DNA of 64,000 nucleotides from Neobacillus niacini (GTDB taxonomy: Bacteria; Bacillota; Bacilli; Bacillales; Cytobacillaceae). This document shows positions 1 through 8,235 of this stretch, in pieces. The first letter of the stretch is position 1; the number at the start of each line of letters is the position of its first letter. The notes under the pieces are model-generated. The model ran no database searches. It was not told the origin of the DNA and saw only the letters and a program-made list of their open reading frames with translations. The stretch spans positions 1-64,000 of the forward strand of contig NZ_JAMBOB010000010.1 of assembly GCF_023715415.1 (NCBI RefSeq). The letters run 5' to 3'. A program made the position numbers and the translations under genes.

Positions 1-202
1 TTTCCTCATGAGAGGAAAAGGATTATCCGGTATTAGCACCGGTTTCCCGGTGTTATCCCAGTCTTACAGGCAGGTTGCCCACGTGTTACTCACCCGTCCG
101 CCGCTAACCAAGAGGTGCAAGCACCTCAAGATTCGCTCGACTTGCATGTATTAGGCACGCCGCCAGCGTTCGTCCTGAGCCAGGATCAAACTCTCCAAGA
201 AA
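1..202 (-). rRNA. 16S ribosomal RNA, 5' end only
   Basis: The complement contains the universal 16S 5' landmark GAGAGTTTGATCCTGGCTC, followed by the conserved first-domain sequence of Bacillus 16S rRNA. Only about the first 200 nucleotides lie in the window; the gene continues past position 1. The mature 5' end is placed near 202 by analogy with the Bacillus start upstream of GGAGAG. In B. subtilis the ygxA gene also sits just upstream of an rrn operon, which fits the neighbours here. Confidence 0.97.
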
Positions 203-327
203 GTTGATATAGCTCATTTGTTACGTTGGCTTAGCTTTTACAAAAAGCTAAAAAATTGTTTGTTGACGTTCTTGTTTGTTTAGTTTTCAAAGAACAAATT
301 CTTCTTTCGCTCGTAAGCGACTTTCAT

Positions 328-357
328 AATATAACACAAATCATTTTACAGTGTCAA
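328..357 (-). promoter_or_regulatory. Promoter of the rRNA operon
   Basis: On the minus strand a perfect -35 TTGACA (352-357) and a -10 TATATT (328-333) are 18 bp apart, about 120 bp upstream of the mature 16S end. This is the usual position for the proximal promoter of a Bacillus rrn operon. No second promoter of similar quality was identified. Confidence 0.8.
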
Positions 358-370
358 TATTTTTTTAAAA

Positions 371-424
371 AAAGAAGACCGTCACTTGCGAATAGCTTTG
401 CATCATTCGTTCGCAGCGACGGTT
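371..424 (-). terminator. Intrinsic terminator of ygxA
   Basis: An imperfect stem (ACCGTCGCTGCGAA pairing with TTCGCAAGTGACGGT, one bulge) is followed on the minus strand by a T-rich tail. It lies between the ygxA stop and the rrn promoter and so insulates the two transcription units. Confidence 0.8.
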
Positions 425-473
425 ATTAATATATCAAGTATCCCCAAAAAGGTCAATAGCTTTTATTACTTTT

Positions 474-1349
474 TTAAGATAATTTTTTACTCACCTGATA
501 ACATCTGTGAAATATCCCATGTCCTTTTGTCTCTACACTAACCACATCAATGAGTCCTTTTTCAATTAGGAATTCAATCAGAACAGCTAAATCCACAGAA
601 TATGGAATCAATTCTTGTTCATTTTGAATCTCATTGAACGTCCAATATTCCTTGGGACTTAGAACTTCTAAAAGATGAGCACAACCCACTTTAGTACGAG
701 AATGAATCATAAACTCACTAGCTAAAAATAATAGCTCCAGCCTTTTTTCAATTGCCTCTTCACTATTAACAAGTTCTTCATATAATTTTACAATTTCCGG
801 TTCAATCTGTTTTACCTGCTGCCAAACCGTTAATTCCGGATGAAGACCATTTTCAATTACAGCAAGTCTTGCTAAGTGGTGTAAAGAGTGAACTACATAA
901 TTATATGCATCAAGATATTGTTTGTTCTCAAAGAGCGCCTTACCATCGATATACCGTCTTATCAACTTTGCAAATTCTAATCCCATTTTTACCTTACGGC
1001 CATTAAAAGGGAATTCACGTAATTCTGTTTTTAGATTTTCTATATACTCATTTCGATCAAACAATATCTTGGCATTTTGAAGCCATTCAAATATTTTTCG
1101 ATTCGTGCCTAATAGAAGCCAATCATTTAATTGGCTCTCTGTGACGATGTGCATTGCCGCCTTGCTATCATTATAAGTATAGTGCTTTATTAATAATGGC
1201 TGCTCTCCTTCTTTTACAATAATTAAAAGTATTACATCAAAGGTGTCTGTGGTATGGCTTGATTTAAGTCTTTTCTCTACCATCAATACTCCAAGTGTAT
1301 TGGATTGACTAGCCCGTTCCTGATAAATGGGCCGAAGAATGTCTTTCAT
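474..1349 (-). CDS. ygxA: YgxA family nucleotidyltransferase-like protein
   Basis: This 291-residue protein matches B. subtilis YgxA in gene position (next to rrn, facing away from ygzB and perR) and in its character as a soluble nucleotidyltransferase-like protein. No signal peptide or membrane segment is visible. The start at 1349 has the Shine-Dalgarno GGAGGAATG directly upstream. The N-terminal half is alpha/beta and the C-terminal half is predominantly helical, which fits a nucleotidyltransferase fold followed by a substrate-binding helical domain. I see no clear catalytic GS...DxD motif, so activity is uncertain. It is transcribed as a single gene ending at the 371-424 terminator. The name rests on synteny and remembered family resemblance. 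Confidence 0.8.
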   Translation of the reverse strand: MKDILRPIYQERASQSNTLGVLMVEKRLKSSHTTDTFDVILLIIVKEGEQPLLIKHYTYNDSKAAMHIVTESQLNDWLLLGTNRKIFEWLQNAKILFDRNEYIENLKTELREFPFNGRKVKMGLEFAKLIRRYIDGKALFENKQYLDAYNYVVHSLHHLARLAVIENGLHPELTVWQQVKQIEPEIVKLYEELVNSEEAIEKRLELLFLASEFMIHSRTKVGCAHLLEVLSPKEYWTFNEIQNEQELIPYSVDLAVLIEFLIEKGLIDVVSVETKGHGIFHRCYQVSKKLS

Positions 1350-1474
1350 TCATCATTCCTCCATAATTTTCGATAACGTATATGTTCGACAGTAATAATA
1401 AATCTCCTTCTTATTAAGAAGACAAATTTCGACATTTATTCAACATAACATTTTTTCACAAGATGTAAATATGG

Positions 1475-1480
1475 TATAGT
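1475..1480 (+). promoter_or_regulatory. Possible -10 element of ygzB
   Basis: TATAGT lies 20 bp before the ygzB start. A T-rich -35-like TTTTTC/TTTTCA lies 16-17 bp further upstream. The -10 is good but the -35 is weak, so the call is tentative. Confidence 0.4.
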
Positions 1481-1499
1481 TTGTCTAGGAGGAGAATAT

Positions 1500-1850
1500 A
1501 TGACTAAATATTCAAGTAAAATAAATAAAATTCGTAGTTTTGCTTTATCCTTAATTTTTATCGGCTTTATCGTAATGTACGGTGGAATTTATTTTCGAAA
1601 CTCTCCACTTATTATGACCATTTTCATGCTGATAGGAGTTTTATTCATTATTGCTAGTACTGTTGTTTATTTTTGGATTGGGATGTTATCAACTAAAACC
1701 ATTCAAGTGACATGTCCAAGCTGTGGTAAATACACAAAAATGCTCGGAAAAGTGGATATATGTATGCATTGCAGAGAAACTCTAACACTAGATCCTAACC
1801 TTGTAGGTAAAGAGTTTGATGAATCTTACAATAAAAAATCAAAAAAATAA
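1500..1850 (+). CDS. ygzB: YgzB family membrane protein with zinc-ribbon tail (UPF0295)
   Basis: The 116-residue protein has two hydrophobic segments, at about residues 14-34 and 36-61, then a short soluble tail with two cysteine pairs (CPSC and CMHC, about residues 73-90) that form a probable zinc ribbon. This arrangement and its position divergent from ygxA and convergent with perR match YgzB/UPF0295 of Bacillus. The start follows AGGAGGAG at ideal spacing. No enzymatic role is known for the family; a small zinc-binding inner-membrane protein is all the sequence supports. It ends in a bidirectional terminator shared with perR. Confidence 0.85.
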   Translation: MTKYSSKINKIRSFALSLIFIGFIVMYGGIYFRNSPLIMTIFMLIGVLFIIASTVVYFWIGMLSTKTIQVTCPSCGKYTKMLGKVDICMHCRETLTLDPNLVGKEFDESYNKKSKK

Positions 1851-1876
1851 AAGCCGATTTTATTAATCGGCTTTTT
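1849..1876. terminator. Bidirectional terminator between ygzB and perR
   Basis: A-tract, perfect stem (AAAGCCGATT with AATCGGCTTT) and T-tract. It is symmetric and so can serve both convergent genes. Confidence 0.9.
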
Positions 1877-1882
1877 GCTGTA

Positions 1883-2320
1883 TTAATGTACTTCTTTACT
1901 CGTACACTCTGGACATGTTCCGTAGACTTCCATTCGATGATTATTCACCTTAAAACCCGTAACGTGAGAAGCAAGTTGTTCTACTTCATTTAATCCTGGG
2001 TAATGGAAATCAACTATTTTCCCACAACTTTCACAAATTACATGGTAGTGGTGTGATGTTACAAAATCAAACCGTGCTGAAGCATCACCATATGTTAATT
2101 CTTTTACTAACCCTACTTCACGAAATACTCGTAAATTATTGTAAACTGTTGCCACACTCATATTAGGGAATTTCCCTTCTAGGGCTTTATAAATATCATC
2201 TGCTGTAGGATGTGACATTGAGTTTATTAAAAATTCAAGTATCGCATGACGTTGTGGAGTTATCCGTACTCCCGTATCCTTTAATGTTTCCAATGCTTCT
2301 TTTAACTGATTCATCGCCAT
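1883..2320 (-). CDS. perR: Peroxide-responsive Fur-family repressor PerR
   Basis: The protein has 145 residues, the same length as B. subtilis PerR. Residue numbering coincides with it: regulatory metal ligands H37, D85, H91, H93 and D104 are all present, as are the structural zinc cysteines C96, C99, C136 and C139. An N-terminal winged helix is followed by a dimerisation domain. PerR senses H2O2 by iron-catalysed oxidation of H37 or H91 and then releases DNA. A near-perfect Per box lies upstream, indicating autoregulation. It is convergent with ygzB. In B. subtilis the next gene is bcp; here about 14.6 kb of other genes intervene. Confidence 0.97.
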   Translation of the reverse strand: MAMNQLKEALETLKDTGVRITPQRHAILEFLINSMSHPTADDIYKALEGKFPNMSVATVYNNLRVFREVGLVKELTYGDASARFDFVTSHHYHVICESCGKIVDFHYPGLNEVEQLASHVTGFKVNNHRMEVYGTCPECTSKEVH

Positions 2321-2348
2321 GCACCTCTATTCCAAAAATATTCTTAAA

Positions 2349-2363
2349 TTATAATTGTTATAA
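2349..2363. promoter_or_regulatory. Per box upstream of perR
   Basis: TTATAATTGTTATAA matches the PerR consensus TTATAATNATTATAA at all but one defined position. It lies just downstream of the -10 of the perR promoter, a position suited to repression. Confidence 0.88.
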
Positions 2364-2365
2364 TT

Positions 2366-2395
2366 AGTTTACTAAGGAATTAATACTTTTGTCAA
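2366..2395 (-). promoter_or_regulatory. Sigma-A promoter of perR
   Basis: On the minus strand TTGACA (2390-2395) and TAAACT (2366-2371) are separated by 18 bp. Transcription would start close to or inside the Per box. Confidence 0.75.
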
Positions 2396-2426
2396 TATTG
2401 TTATATCATAATGAAGTAATTGTTTA

Positions 2427-2981
2427 TTACTTTTCATTGTGTAACGTTTGCTCTGTAATCCCTAATACATGATTTACAAATCGAGCTGTTACAAATAGCA
2501 GGTCAGACAGTCTATTTAAATATGCCAAAACAAGAGGATTTACATCGTCCCCCAAAGATACGGCACATCTTTCTGCTCTTCTAGCAGTTGTACGAGCAAC
2601 ATGGAAAGCAGCACCAGCTGAATGTCCTCCTGGCAAGATAAAATTAGTCAGGGTTGGAAGTGATTCATTTAATTCATCTATGTGTTTTTCCATTTCCTCA
2701 ATATCACTTGGATTAAGAGACCACTTTACTTCCTTTCCCTTTGGTGTAGCCAGCTCTGCACCAACATGAAACAGATTTGTTTGTATTTTATGATACACAT
2801 TCTCTATTAATTCTTTCTTTTGAAAAGATTCACCATTTAAATAGCTTAATGCAAGTCCAATTATTGAATTCGTTTCGTCGCAGGTTCCATACGCTTCAAC
2901 CCGCAAGTCATTCTTAGCAACCCTTTGCCCATAAATTAAAGATGTCGTACCTTTATCACCGGTTTTTGTATAAATCTTCAT
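2427..2981 (-). CDS. ATP:cob(I)alamin adenosyltransferase, PduO type
   Basis: The enzyme transfers the 5'-deoxyadenosyl group of ATP to cob(I)alamin to form adenosylcobalamin. The signature MKIYTKTGDKGTTS at the N-terminus (ATP-binding T-K-x-G-D-x-G) and the C-terminal region with RRAERC and LNRLSDLLF mark the PduO/YvqK family; 184 residues is the usual length. I start at 2981 because GGGGGG lies 7 bases before this ATG, whereas the upstream in-frame ATG at 2996 has no Shine-Dalgarno. No cobalamin riboswitch or adenosylcobalamin-dependent enzyme gene is nearby, so it is probably a salvage enzyme for the whole cell. Confidence 0.95.
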   Translation of the reverse strand: MKIYTKTGDKGTTSLIYGQRVAKNDLRVEAYGTCDETNSIIGLALSYLNGESFQKKELIENVYHKIQTNLFHVGAELATPKGKEVKWSLNPSDIEEMEKHIDELNESLPTLTNFILPGGHSAGAAFHVARTTARRAERCAVSLGDDVNPLVLAYLNRLSDLLFVTARFVNHVLGITEQTLHNEK

Positions 2982-3053
2982 TATAATTCCCCCCATTATT
3001 GTTCTTTTATCTTAATACTAATATATGTACGTACCCAATGGTTTTATTTTAAT

Positions 3054-3079
3054 AAAAAAAGGGTCGATAATCGACCCAA
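3054..3079 (-). terminator. Terminator at the end of the catabolic cluster
   Basis: The stem GGGTCGATAATCGACCC (3061-3077) is followed on the minus strand by seven Ts. It would stop transcripts running through the MFS gene and mark the 3' end of the cluster. Confidence 0.88.
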
Positions 3080-3194
3080 CAAGTTTTATCTGAGGAGGTA
3101 TGCCCTAATAAAATGATATTCATTCCACAGTTGTTTGCATTGGACAAATGCCTTTTCTATAGAAAATAGGCTAGAAAATGCTGAAACCCTCAAC

Positions 3195-4442
3195 CTATAC
3201 TCGGACGCTAGCTTCAACATTTGGAGTTAACGGAACTTTAGCTGGTGCTGTTTCTTTATAGAGGAAACAAAATAGGAATGCCAGAGCACCTGCAGCCGCA
3301 GCTACGTATAATGGTGTTTGAATTCCATACATATCTGCTAAAGCACCATTTATCATTGGATTTAAGAATCCACCGATTAACTCACCAATACCGATGGTTA
3401 AACCGATAGCAAGTCCTGAGTATTGTAAAGGAACAGACTCAACCGGAATAACGGACATTGACATACCAATTACACCTGAACCCGCAGACCCGATGAATAA
3501 AAGAAGCATCATTAATGGAATTGAATCCACGAAAACGATAGATAGTGGGATAAGTATTAACAAAAAGCCCGAAACCAATGAAGCTGGTTTACGACCCGTG
3601 CGCTCTGAAAGTGTTGGAATTAAGAAACCAAAGATCGCATATCCCACCCCGAATGAAGCCATTACGAAACTCATTGTTGTTTCAGATAAACCTTTTGCTT
3701 GTACCAAATATGTCGGTCCAAAAATTTGGAATGCCATTAGTGTTGTCATTACTAAACTGAAAATAACAACTGATAACCAAATATTGCGGTGCTTAAGAAC
3801 ATCTTTTACTTTAACTTTTTCAGTCGATTTTGTAGCATGCATAGCATGGAATTTCACTGGATCGGGATTTTTTACGGATTTAAGGATAACAAAGCTTAAA
3901 ATAACCCCTGGGATAATCGTTAAATAGAATGCAGTATGCCAGTCAAAATTTGTTGCCAAAGCAACGATTACTACAGGCGCTAAAATACTTCCAAATAAAG
4001 CGTTACTGGTATTCATGGTGAAACCTAAGTTAAATCCTCTTCGACGCTCTGACGATTCCATTGCTAAAATAGATTGTGTTTGCGGAATCAGCGGACCTTC
4101 TACAATCCCCATTAATAGACGTAGTACGAATAACATTGCAAATGATTGTGCTAAACCGTGCATTAATGAAACAACCGAAAATGCCAGTACTAAAACAGCT
4201 AACATCGATTTCTTACTTTTCACTTTATCTGAAATAAAGCCACCCAATGGTCCAGATATTGACCAAGTTAACGCAAGAGCTGCTCCAAGTAATCCCAATT
4301 GTGTGTAGTTTAGTCCTAAATCTACAGAAATCATTGGGAATAAGTAGTTAATTGCTAAACGGTCAAAGAATACGAATCCGATTGTGAAAAAGACGATGAC
4401 GACTAACTTATTTTCATACGTCCAAAACTTTTTGTTTTTCAT
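3195..4442 (-). CDS. MFS permease of the catabolic cluster
   Basis: About 12 hydrophobic segments in two halves of six, with a central cytoplasmic loop near residues 195-215, define a major facilitator superfamily transporter of 415 residues. The loop 2-3 motif appears as GGFISDKVKSKK, and GFLIPTLSERTGRK repeats it in the second half. The first helix carries DRLAINYLFP, typical of the anion:cation symporter (ACS) group that imports organic acids. ATG at 4442 is preferred over the in-frame GTG at 4454 because AAGGAAGG is 12 bases before it but abuts the GTG. As the last gene of the cluster it probably imports the substrate, which I cannot name. Confidence 0.9.
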   Translation of the reverse strand: MKNKKFWTYENKLVVIVFFTIGFVFFDRLAINYLFPMISVDLGLNYTQLGLLGAALALTWSISGPLGGFISDKVKSKKSMLAVLVLAFSVVSLMHGLAQSFAMLFVLRLLMGIVEGPLIPQTQSILAMESSERRRGFNLGFTMNTSNALFGSILAPVVIVALATNFDWHTAFYLTIIPGVILSFVILKSVKNPDPVKFHAMHATKSTEKVKVKDVLKHRNIWLSVVIFSLVMTTLMAFQIFGPTYLVQAKGLSETTMSFVMASFGVGYAIFGFLIPTLSERTGRKPASLVSGFLLILIPLSIVFVDSIPLMMLLLFIGSAGSGVIGMSMSVIPVESVPLQYSGLAIGLTIGIGELIGGFLNPMINGALADMYGIQTPLYVAAAAGALAFLFCFLYKETAPAKVPLTPNVEASVRV

Positions 4443-4591
4443 ATAATAAAACACCCTTCCTTAAATCATTTTTTTAAAATTACATTCTGAATATTAAGAA
4501 AATTATCTGCAGTTTTATCCTTTATAAACATGATGCGTCTATACAAGTGATGCTCCCGTTTAAAAATGGCAGTGTAAAGAATTACACACAA

Positions 4592-4644
4592 ATGGAAGTG
4601 ATCTAACATAATGTGCTTGGTTTTAACACGGTGATCACTTCCAT
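4592..4644. repeat. Inverted repeat between esterase and permease genes
   Basis: Perfect 12-bp arms ATGGAAGTGATC and GATCACTTCCAT (4592-4603 and 4633-4644) enclose a 29-nt loop. There is no T-tract on either side. It may act as an mRNA-processing or stabilising hairpin that sets permease expression apart from the upstream genes. A shorter dyad GTGTAA/TTACAC sits at 4572-4587. Confidence 0.6.
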
Positions 4645-4672
4645 AGAAAAATCTGTTAACCTATCAATATTC

Positions 4673-5599
4673 TTATTTAGAGCTTAAAAAATCAGCTGTT
4701 CGTTTATAAACATCTTTATATTCATCAAGATGGGTAAATTTCCCTAAGAAGCCATGTGTCGCCCCTTCATATCTTATTAATTCAGCATTCACACCGCATT
4801 TTTTTAAGTTCGCAGCAAATAGTTCACCTTCGTCCCGGAATGGATCATATTCTGCTGTAAAAATAAGAGCCGCTGGAAGGTTTTCTAAATTTTCTTCTCG
4901 AATCGGTGAAACAAGCGGATTATCGGTGTCCACATCCCCTAATAAATAGAATGAGTTAATTTCTGCTAATTGATCGCTCTCCACAAAATAACCCTTTCCA
5001 TTTTCCACCAATGAAGGGTAACGGAATTCACTAAAGTCAAGGTCTAAGGATGGATAAAACAATACTTGCTTTGTAATGGTAAATTCCTTTTTATCACGCG
5101 CCATTAGGGTAATGGCAGCAACTAAGTTACCACCAGAACTATCTCCAGCAACTGCTAATGATTTCCCATTCCATTTTAATTCGTCTTTATGTTGTGTTGC
5201 CCATTTTGTAACATTATAGCAATCTACTAATGCTGCTGGATATGGATGTTCAGGTGCAAGACGGTACCCCACAGAAATCACTTTATAGCCTGATTCCTTG
5301 CAAATCGGGCGAACCACTTCATCATGACTTTCTAAATTTCCTGACATAAATGCGCCACCATGGAAATACAAGAGGATTGGATAAGAATCTGCTTCCTCTG
5401 ATGTATAGATTCTGACTGGTATATCTGCTTCAATTGTCGGAATAGTTCTTTCTTCGACATCATAAACTTGTACACGTTGTTCAACCGGTAAAACTGGAGC
5501 ATCGAACATTTTTCTATGTTCTTCTGGAATAATTTTTTGTTTACTTTCAGAGTGTGGAATGAAATCCAATATTTTTTTTATCTCTGGATGTACAGGCAT
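4673..5599 (-). CDS. Alpha/beta-hydrolase (hormone-sensitive-lipase family esterase)
   Basis: This 308-residue protein has the hallmarks of the HSL/Abhydrolase_3 family: an oxyanion-hole HGG at residues 80-82, the nucleophile elbow G-D-S154-S-G, an acidic residue in EYDPFRDEG near 251, and the histidine in GATHGF near 280. Such enzymes hydrolyse short acyl esters or lactones in the cytoplasm. No signal peptide is present. The start has AGGGAGGG upstream. It lies 102 bp after the flavin monooxygenase gene in the same direction and probably hydrolyses an ester intermediate of the pathway; the true substrate is not evident. Confidence 0.92.
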   Translation of the reverse strand: MPVHPEIKKILDFIPHSESKQKIIPEEHRKMFDAPVLPVEQRVQVYDVEERTIPTIEADIPVRIYTSEEADSYPILLYFHGGAFMSGNLESHDEVVRPICKESGYKVISVGYRLAPEHPYPAALVDCYNVTKWATQHKDELKWNGKSLAVAGDSSGGNLVAAITLMARDKKEFTITKQVLFYPSLDLDFSEFRYPSLVENGKGYFVESDQLAEINSFYLLGDVDTDNPLVSPIREENLENLPAALIFTAEYDPFRDEGELFAANLKKCGVNAELIRYEGATHGFLGKFTHLDEYKDVYKRTADFLSSK

Positions 5600-5701
5600 T
5601 TACGAACCCTCCCTATTTCATCCGTCGCTCATTTGATCGAACAACCGACGGAATATTCCTATCATAGTTAATATTCTGAAACTCATAATCAAAAAAATCT
5701 C

Positions 5702-6799
5702 TTATTCAGCATTTTCAAAGAATTCTTTTTCAGGGAAAAAGGTATCTTCTTGGTCATTATGGAACTGACGAGATAAATTTTGAAATAAGTGGCAAACTGG
5801 TTTTCTCAGAGCCTCATACTTTTGTAATGCTTCTGCAACGGAATCGGTTTCTAATAAGCATTCAGCCAATACTCCTGCATCTTGAATCGCCATATTTGCA
5901 CCTTGGCCTTGGTTATGAAGCATTGAATGAGCTGCATCCCCAAGTAAAGTGATACAATTATTGCTCCACTGTTTAATTGGATCAATATCATATAGCGCAC
6001 GAACATCCCAATGATCTACATCTTCCGCAATCTTCTGGAAGTTAGGGTGGTAATTCTTTAACTCTTTTAGCATTTCCTCTTTTGGCACGTTTGGTCTTCC
6101 AGTCGGATCGCTATGTGGTACGGTAATATCGACAGAAACTTGTTTTCGATATTTTAATGGCAGCAAATATATGTTAACTTTATCATCTGCTGCAATCCGT
6201 AGTGTGTCTTCAGTTGCTAAACCATAGGTTTCATCCTCATTGACAAGTGCCCGATAGGCATGATAATGGTGGAAAACCGGCTGAGCTTGGCTAAAAAATA
6301 GCGAACGAGTCAGGGAACGAATACCATCTGCACCAATAACCAAATCAGCTTCCACTTTCACACCATTTTCAAACTCAATTTCTGCATAATCTCCATGGCG
6401 AACGATATTTTTACACTTGTGATTCAAATGGAGGAACTCCGATGGAATGGCATTAATCAATGTGTCGAGACAGTCTGCACGATGAATCAATCTTGCCCAT
6501 TTTTCATTAGGGTCATCTGTTAATGCTGGCCATTGTTCCTTAAGTATCACTTCCGCTTTATCTGAAAGGATCTCTATTTGAAGGCTTTTATGGGTTACTC
6601 TCTCAATTTCTTCCTTAAGTCCCCATTTCTCAAAATACTGGATGGATGGCGGACGTAACCCAATACCTGCACCTACCTCTGTTATGGCTGCTGCTTGCTC
6701 ATAGACATTGACATTAAATCCCGCATGGCGTAAAGCTACTGCCGCTGACGCCCCGCCAATACCTGCACCGAGAATAGCAATTCTTAAATTTGATTTCAT
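5702..6799 (-). CDS. FAD-dependent aromatic-type monooxygenase
   Basis: A class A flavoprotein monooxygenase of 365 residues. The N-terminal dinucleotide-binding motif GAGIGGASAA, the central VIGADGIRS (DG motif) and the C-terminal LLGDAAHSM (GD motif, flavin ribityl contact) occur in order. Salicylate hydroxylase, 3-hydroxybenzoate 6-hydroxylase and 6-hydroxynicotinate 3-monooxygenase belong to this group, which uses NAD(P)H and O2 to hydroxylate a ring. No ring-cleavage dioxygenase is encoded in the cluster, so an aromatic substrate is not proven. GGAGGG precedes the start. It is 45 bp downstream of the CoA-transferase pair. Confidence 0.9.
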   Translation of the reverse strand: MKSNLRIAILGAGIGGASAAVALRHAGFNVNVYEQAAAITEVGAGIGLRPPSIQYFEKWGLKEEIERVTHKSLQIEILSDKAEVILKEQWPALTDDPNEKWARLIHRADCLDTLINAIPSEFLHLNHKCKNIVRHGDYAEIEFENGVKVEADLVIGADGIRSLTRSLFFSQAQPVFHHYHAYRALVNEDETYGLATEDTLRIAADDKVNIYLLPLKYRKQVSVDITVPHSDPTGRPNVPKEEMLKELKNYHPNFQKIAEDVDHWDVRALYDIDPIKQWSNNCITLLGDAAHSMLHNQGQGANMAIQDAGVLAECLLETDSVAEALQKYEALRKPVCHLFQNLSRQFHNDQEDTFFPEKEFFENAE

Positions 6800-6844
6800 A
6801 AATATTTCCCTCCCAAACTATTATATTCCCCAATTATTGGTTAC

Positions 6845-7531
6845 TTAAATTACCGCAGAATCTCCTTTTGAGAGTCTGGTCTCAAGAATCTTAAGCGGTG
6901 CAGCAGTATTGGCCTGCAGGTATTCAAACGTAACACCAGGAGCGAGTTCTTGGACGACAAGACCATCATCTGTCACGTCAATTACTGCAAGGTCTGTATA
7001 GATTCGATCCACACAGCGAGGTGCAGTCAGTGGGTACGTACATTCCTCTACTATCTTCGGTACTCCCTTACTACTATGCTGCATGCAAAGGAATACTCGC
7101 TTTGCTCCAACCGTTAAATCCATTGCTCCCCCAACACGTCCAAGCGGTTTGTTAGGGAGTTTCCAACTAGCAAGATCACCGTACATTGAGACTTGGAATG
7201 CACCTAATATCGCTGCATCAAGATGGCCCCCGCGGATCATTGCAAATGAGTCTGATTGTGAGAAAAAGCAGCCGCCTGGTTTTAATGTAATGGGTTCCTT
7301 ACCCGCATTAACTAGGTCCATATCCTCTTCCCCTGGTTCAGGTTTTGGGCCCAGCCCAAGAAGTCCATTCTCACTATGGAGAATAATTTCCCGTCCTTCA
7401 GGAATGACATCAGCCACAAGTGTCGGTATTCCAATACCAAGATTGACAAACCAGCCATCTTCTAGGTCTTGAGCTACACGAGAAGCTAACTCTATCTTTG
7501 ACCATCCAACCTTCTGTTCGTCTTTACTCAT
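6845..7531 (-). CDS. 3-oxoacid CoA-transferase, subunit B
   Basis: The 228-residue beta subunit of a type I CoA-transferase. The catalytic glutamate is E54 in HSENGLLGLGP; NLGIGIPTLVAD precedes it and SDSFAMIRGGHLD follows, all as in AtoA, ScoB and PcaJ/CatJ. The enzyme moves CoA from succinyl-CoA or an acyl-CoA to a free carboxylic acid through a glutamyl-CoA intermediate. The start overlaps the stop of subunit A by 8 bases (AATGAGTAA), so the two subunits are translationally coupled. The sequence does not distinguish acetoacetate, 3-oxoadipate or another acid as substrate. Confidence 0.95.
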   Translation of the reverse strand: MSKDEQKVGWSKIELASRVAQDLEDGWFVNLGIGIPTLVADVIPEGREIILHSENGLLGLGPKPEPGEEDMDLVNAGKEPITLKPGGCFFSQSDSFAMIRGGHLDAAILGAFQVSMYGDLASWKLPNKPLGRVGGAMDLTVGAKRVFLCMQHSSKGVPKIVEECTYPLTAPRCVDRIYTDLAVIDVTDDGLVVQELAPGVTFEYLQANTAAPLKILETRLSKGDSAVI

Positions 7532-8219
7532 TGACTAACACCCTCCCTTCTCTTTGAGGTTCCAATTTAATTAAACGATGTACGTAGACACTCGGTGTCG
7601 CAATGTTTTCTGGGTCCAATTCTCCGACTTCTACGATTTCATCTACCTCAGCAATTGTGATCTTCGCTGCAGTCGCCATTACTGGGTTAAAATTACGCTG
7701 TGTCTTATTGTAAACAAGATTTCCCCAGCGATCTGCTTTATGTCCTTTTATAAAAGCAAAGTCACCTATGATAGCGTGTTCTAAAACGTGCAAACGACCA
7801 TTGAACATACGAGTTTCCTTGCCTTCTCCAAGTTCAGTGTGCGCCGCCGTCGGTGTGTAAAATGCTGGAACCCCCGCACCGCCTGCACGGATACGTTCTG
7901 CTAATGTTCCTTGTGGGGCAATTTCTAACTCGATCGTTCCATTCTGAAGACGAGCAATCAAATCGTCTGCGTGTGGACCGACTGGGAAAGAGCAAATAAT
8001 TTTCTTTACCTGATTATTGCTGATTAATGCAGCAACACCATCACTAACGGCACCAATATTATTGGATACAACGGTTAGATTCTTTGCTCCTTGCTCAACA
8101 AGGGCAGCTATTAGGTGGGAAGGCAATCCGCTTCCTCCAAATCCACCAACAAGCAAAGTTGCTCCATCATGTATATCGGCAATTGCCTTTGCTGTATTTT
8201 CATATTTTTTTTGAATCAT
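7524..8219 (-). CDS. 3-oxoacid CoA-transferase, subunit A
   Basis: The 231-residue alpha subunit of the same CoA-transferase. GGFGGSGLPSHLI near residue 24 is the CoA-binding glycine loop of the family, and GAVSDGVA with EIAPQGTLAERIRAGG are typical of AtoD, ScoA and PcaI. It is the partner of the gene at 6845-7531 and forms the active heteromer with it. The start lies 17 bp downstream of the MBL-fold gene's stop, within one operon. Activation to a CoA ester here, with a thiolase-like protein upstream, suggests side-chain degradation of an acid. Confidence 0.95.
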   Translation of the reverse strand: MIQKKYENTAKAIADIHDGATLLVGGFGGSGLPSHLIAALVEQGAKNLTVVSNNIGAVSDGVAALISNNQVKKIICSFPVGPHADDLIARLQNGTIELEIAPQGTLAERIRAGGAGVPAFYTPTAAHTELGEGKETRMFNGRLHVLEHAIIGDFAFIKGHKADRWGNLVYNKTQRNFNPVMATAAKITIAEVDEIVEVGELDPENIATPSVYVHRLIKLEPQREGRVLVNE

Positions 8220-8235
8220 TTAAATGTTCCTCCTC

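Noticed and set aside
2982..3053. Cobalamin riboswitch upstream of the adenosyltransferase gene
   Set aside because: The interval is under 80 bp and AT-rich; no B12-box-like sequence was seen.
4572..4587. Dyad GTGTAA/TTACAC as an operator
   Set aside because: It lies inside the operon between the esterase and permease genes without a promoter nearby; too short to call.
7083..7472. Long open frame (129 codons) on the plus strand opposite the CoA-transferase B gene
   Set aside because: It lies wholly opposite a confirmed gene, has no Shine-Dalgarno and its composition is that of an antisense shadow. The same holds for the frames opposite the MFS, glutamate synthase, argC-argB and molybdenum genes.
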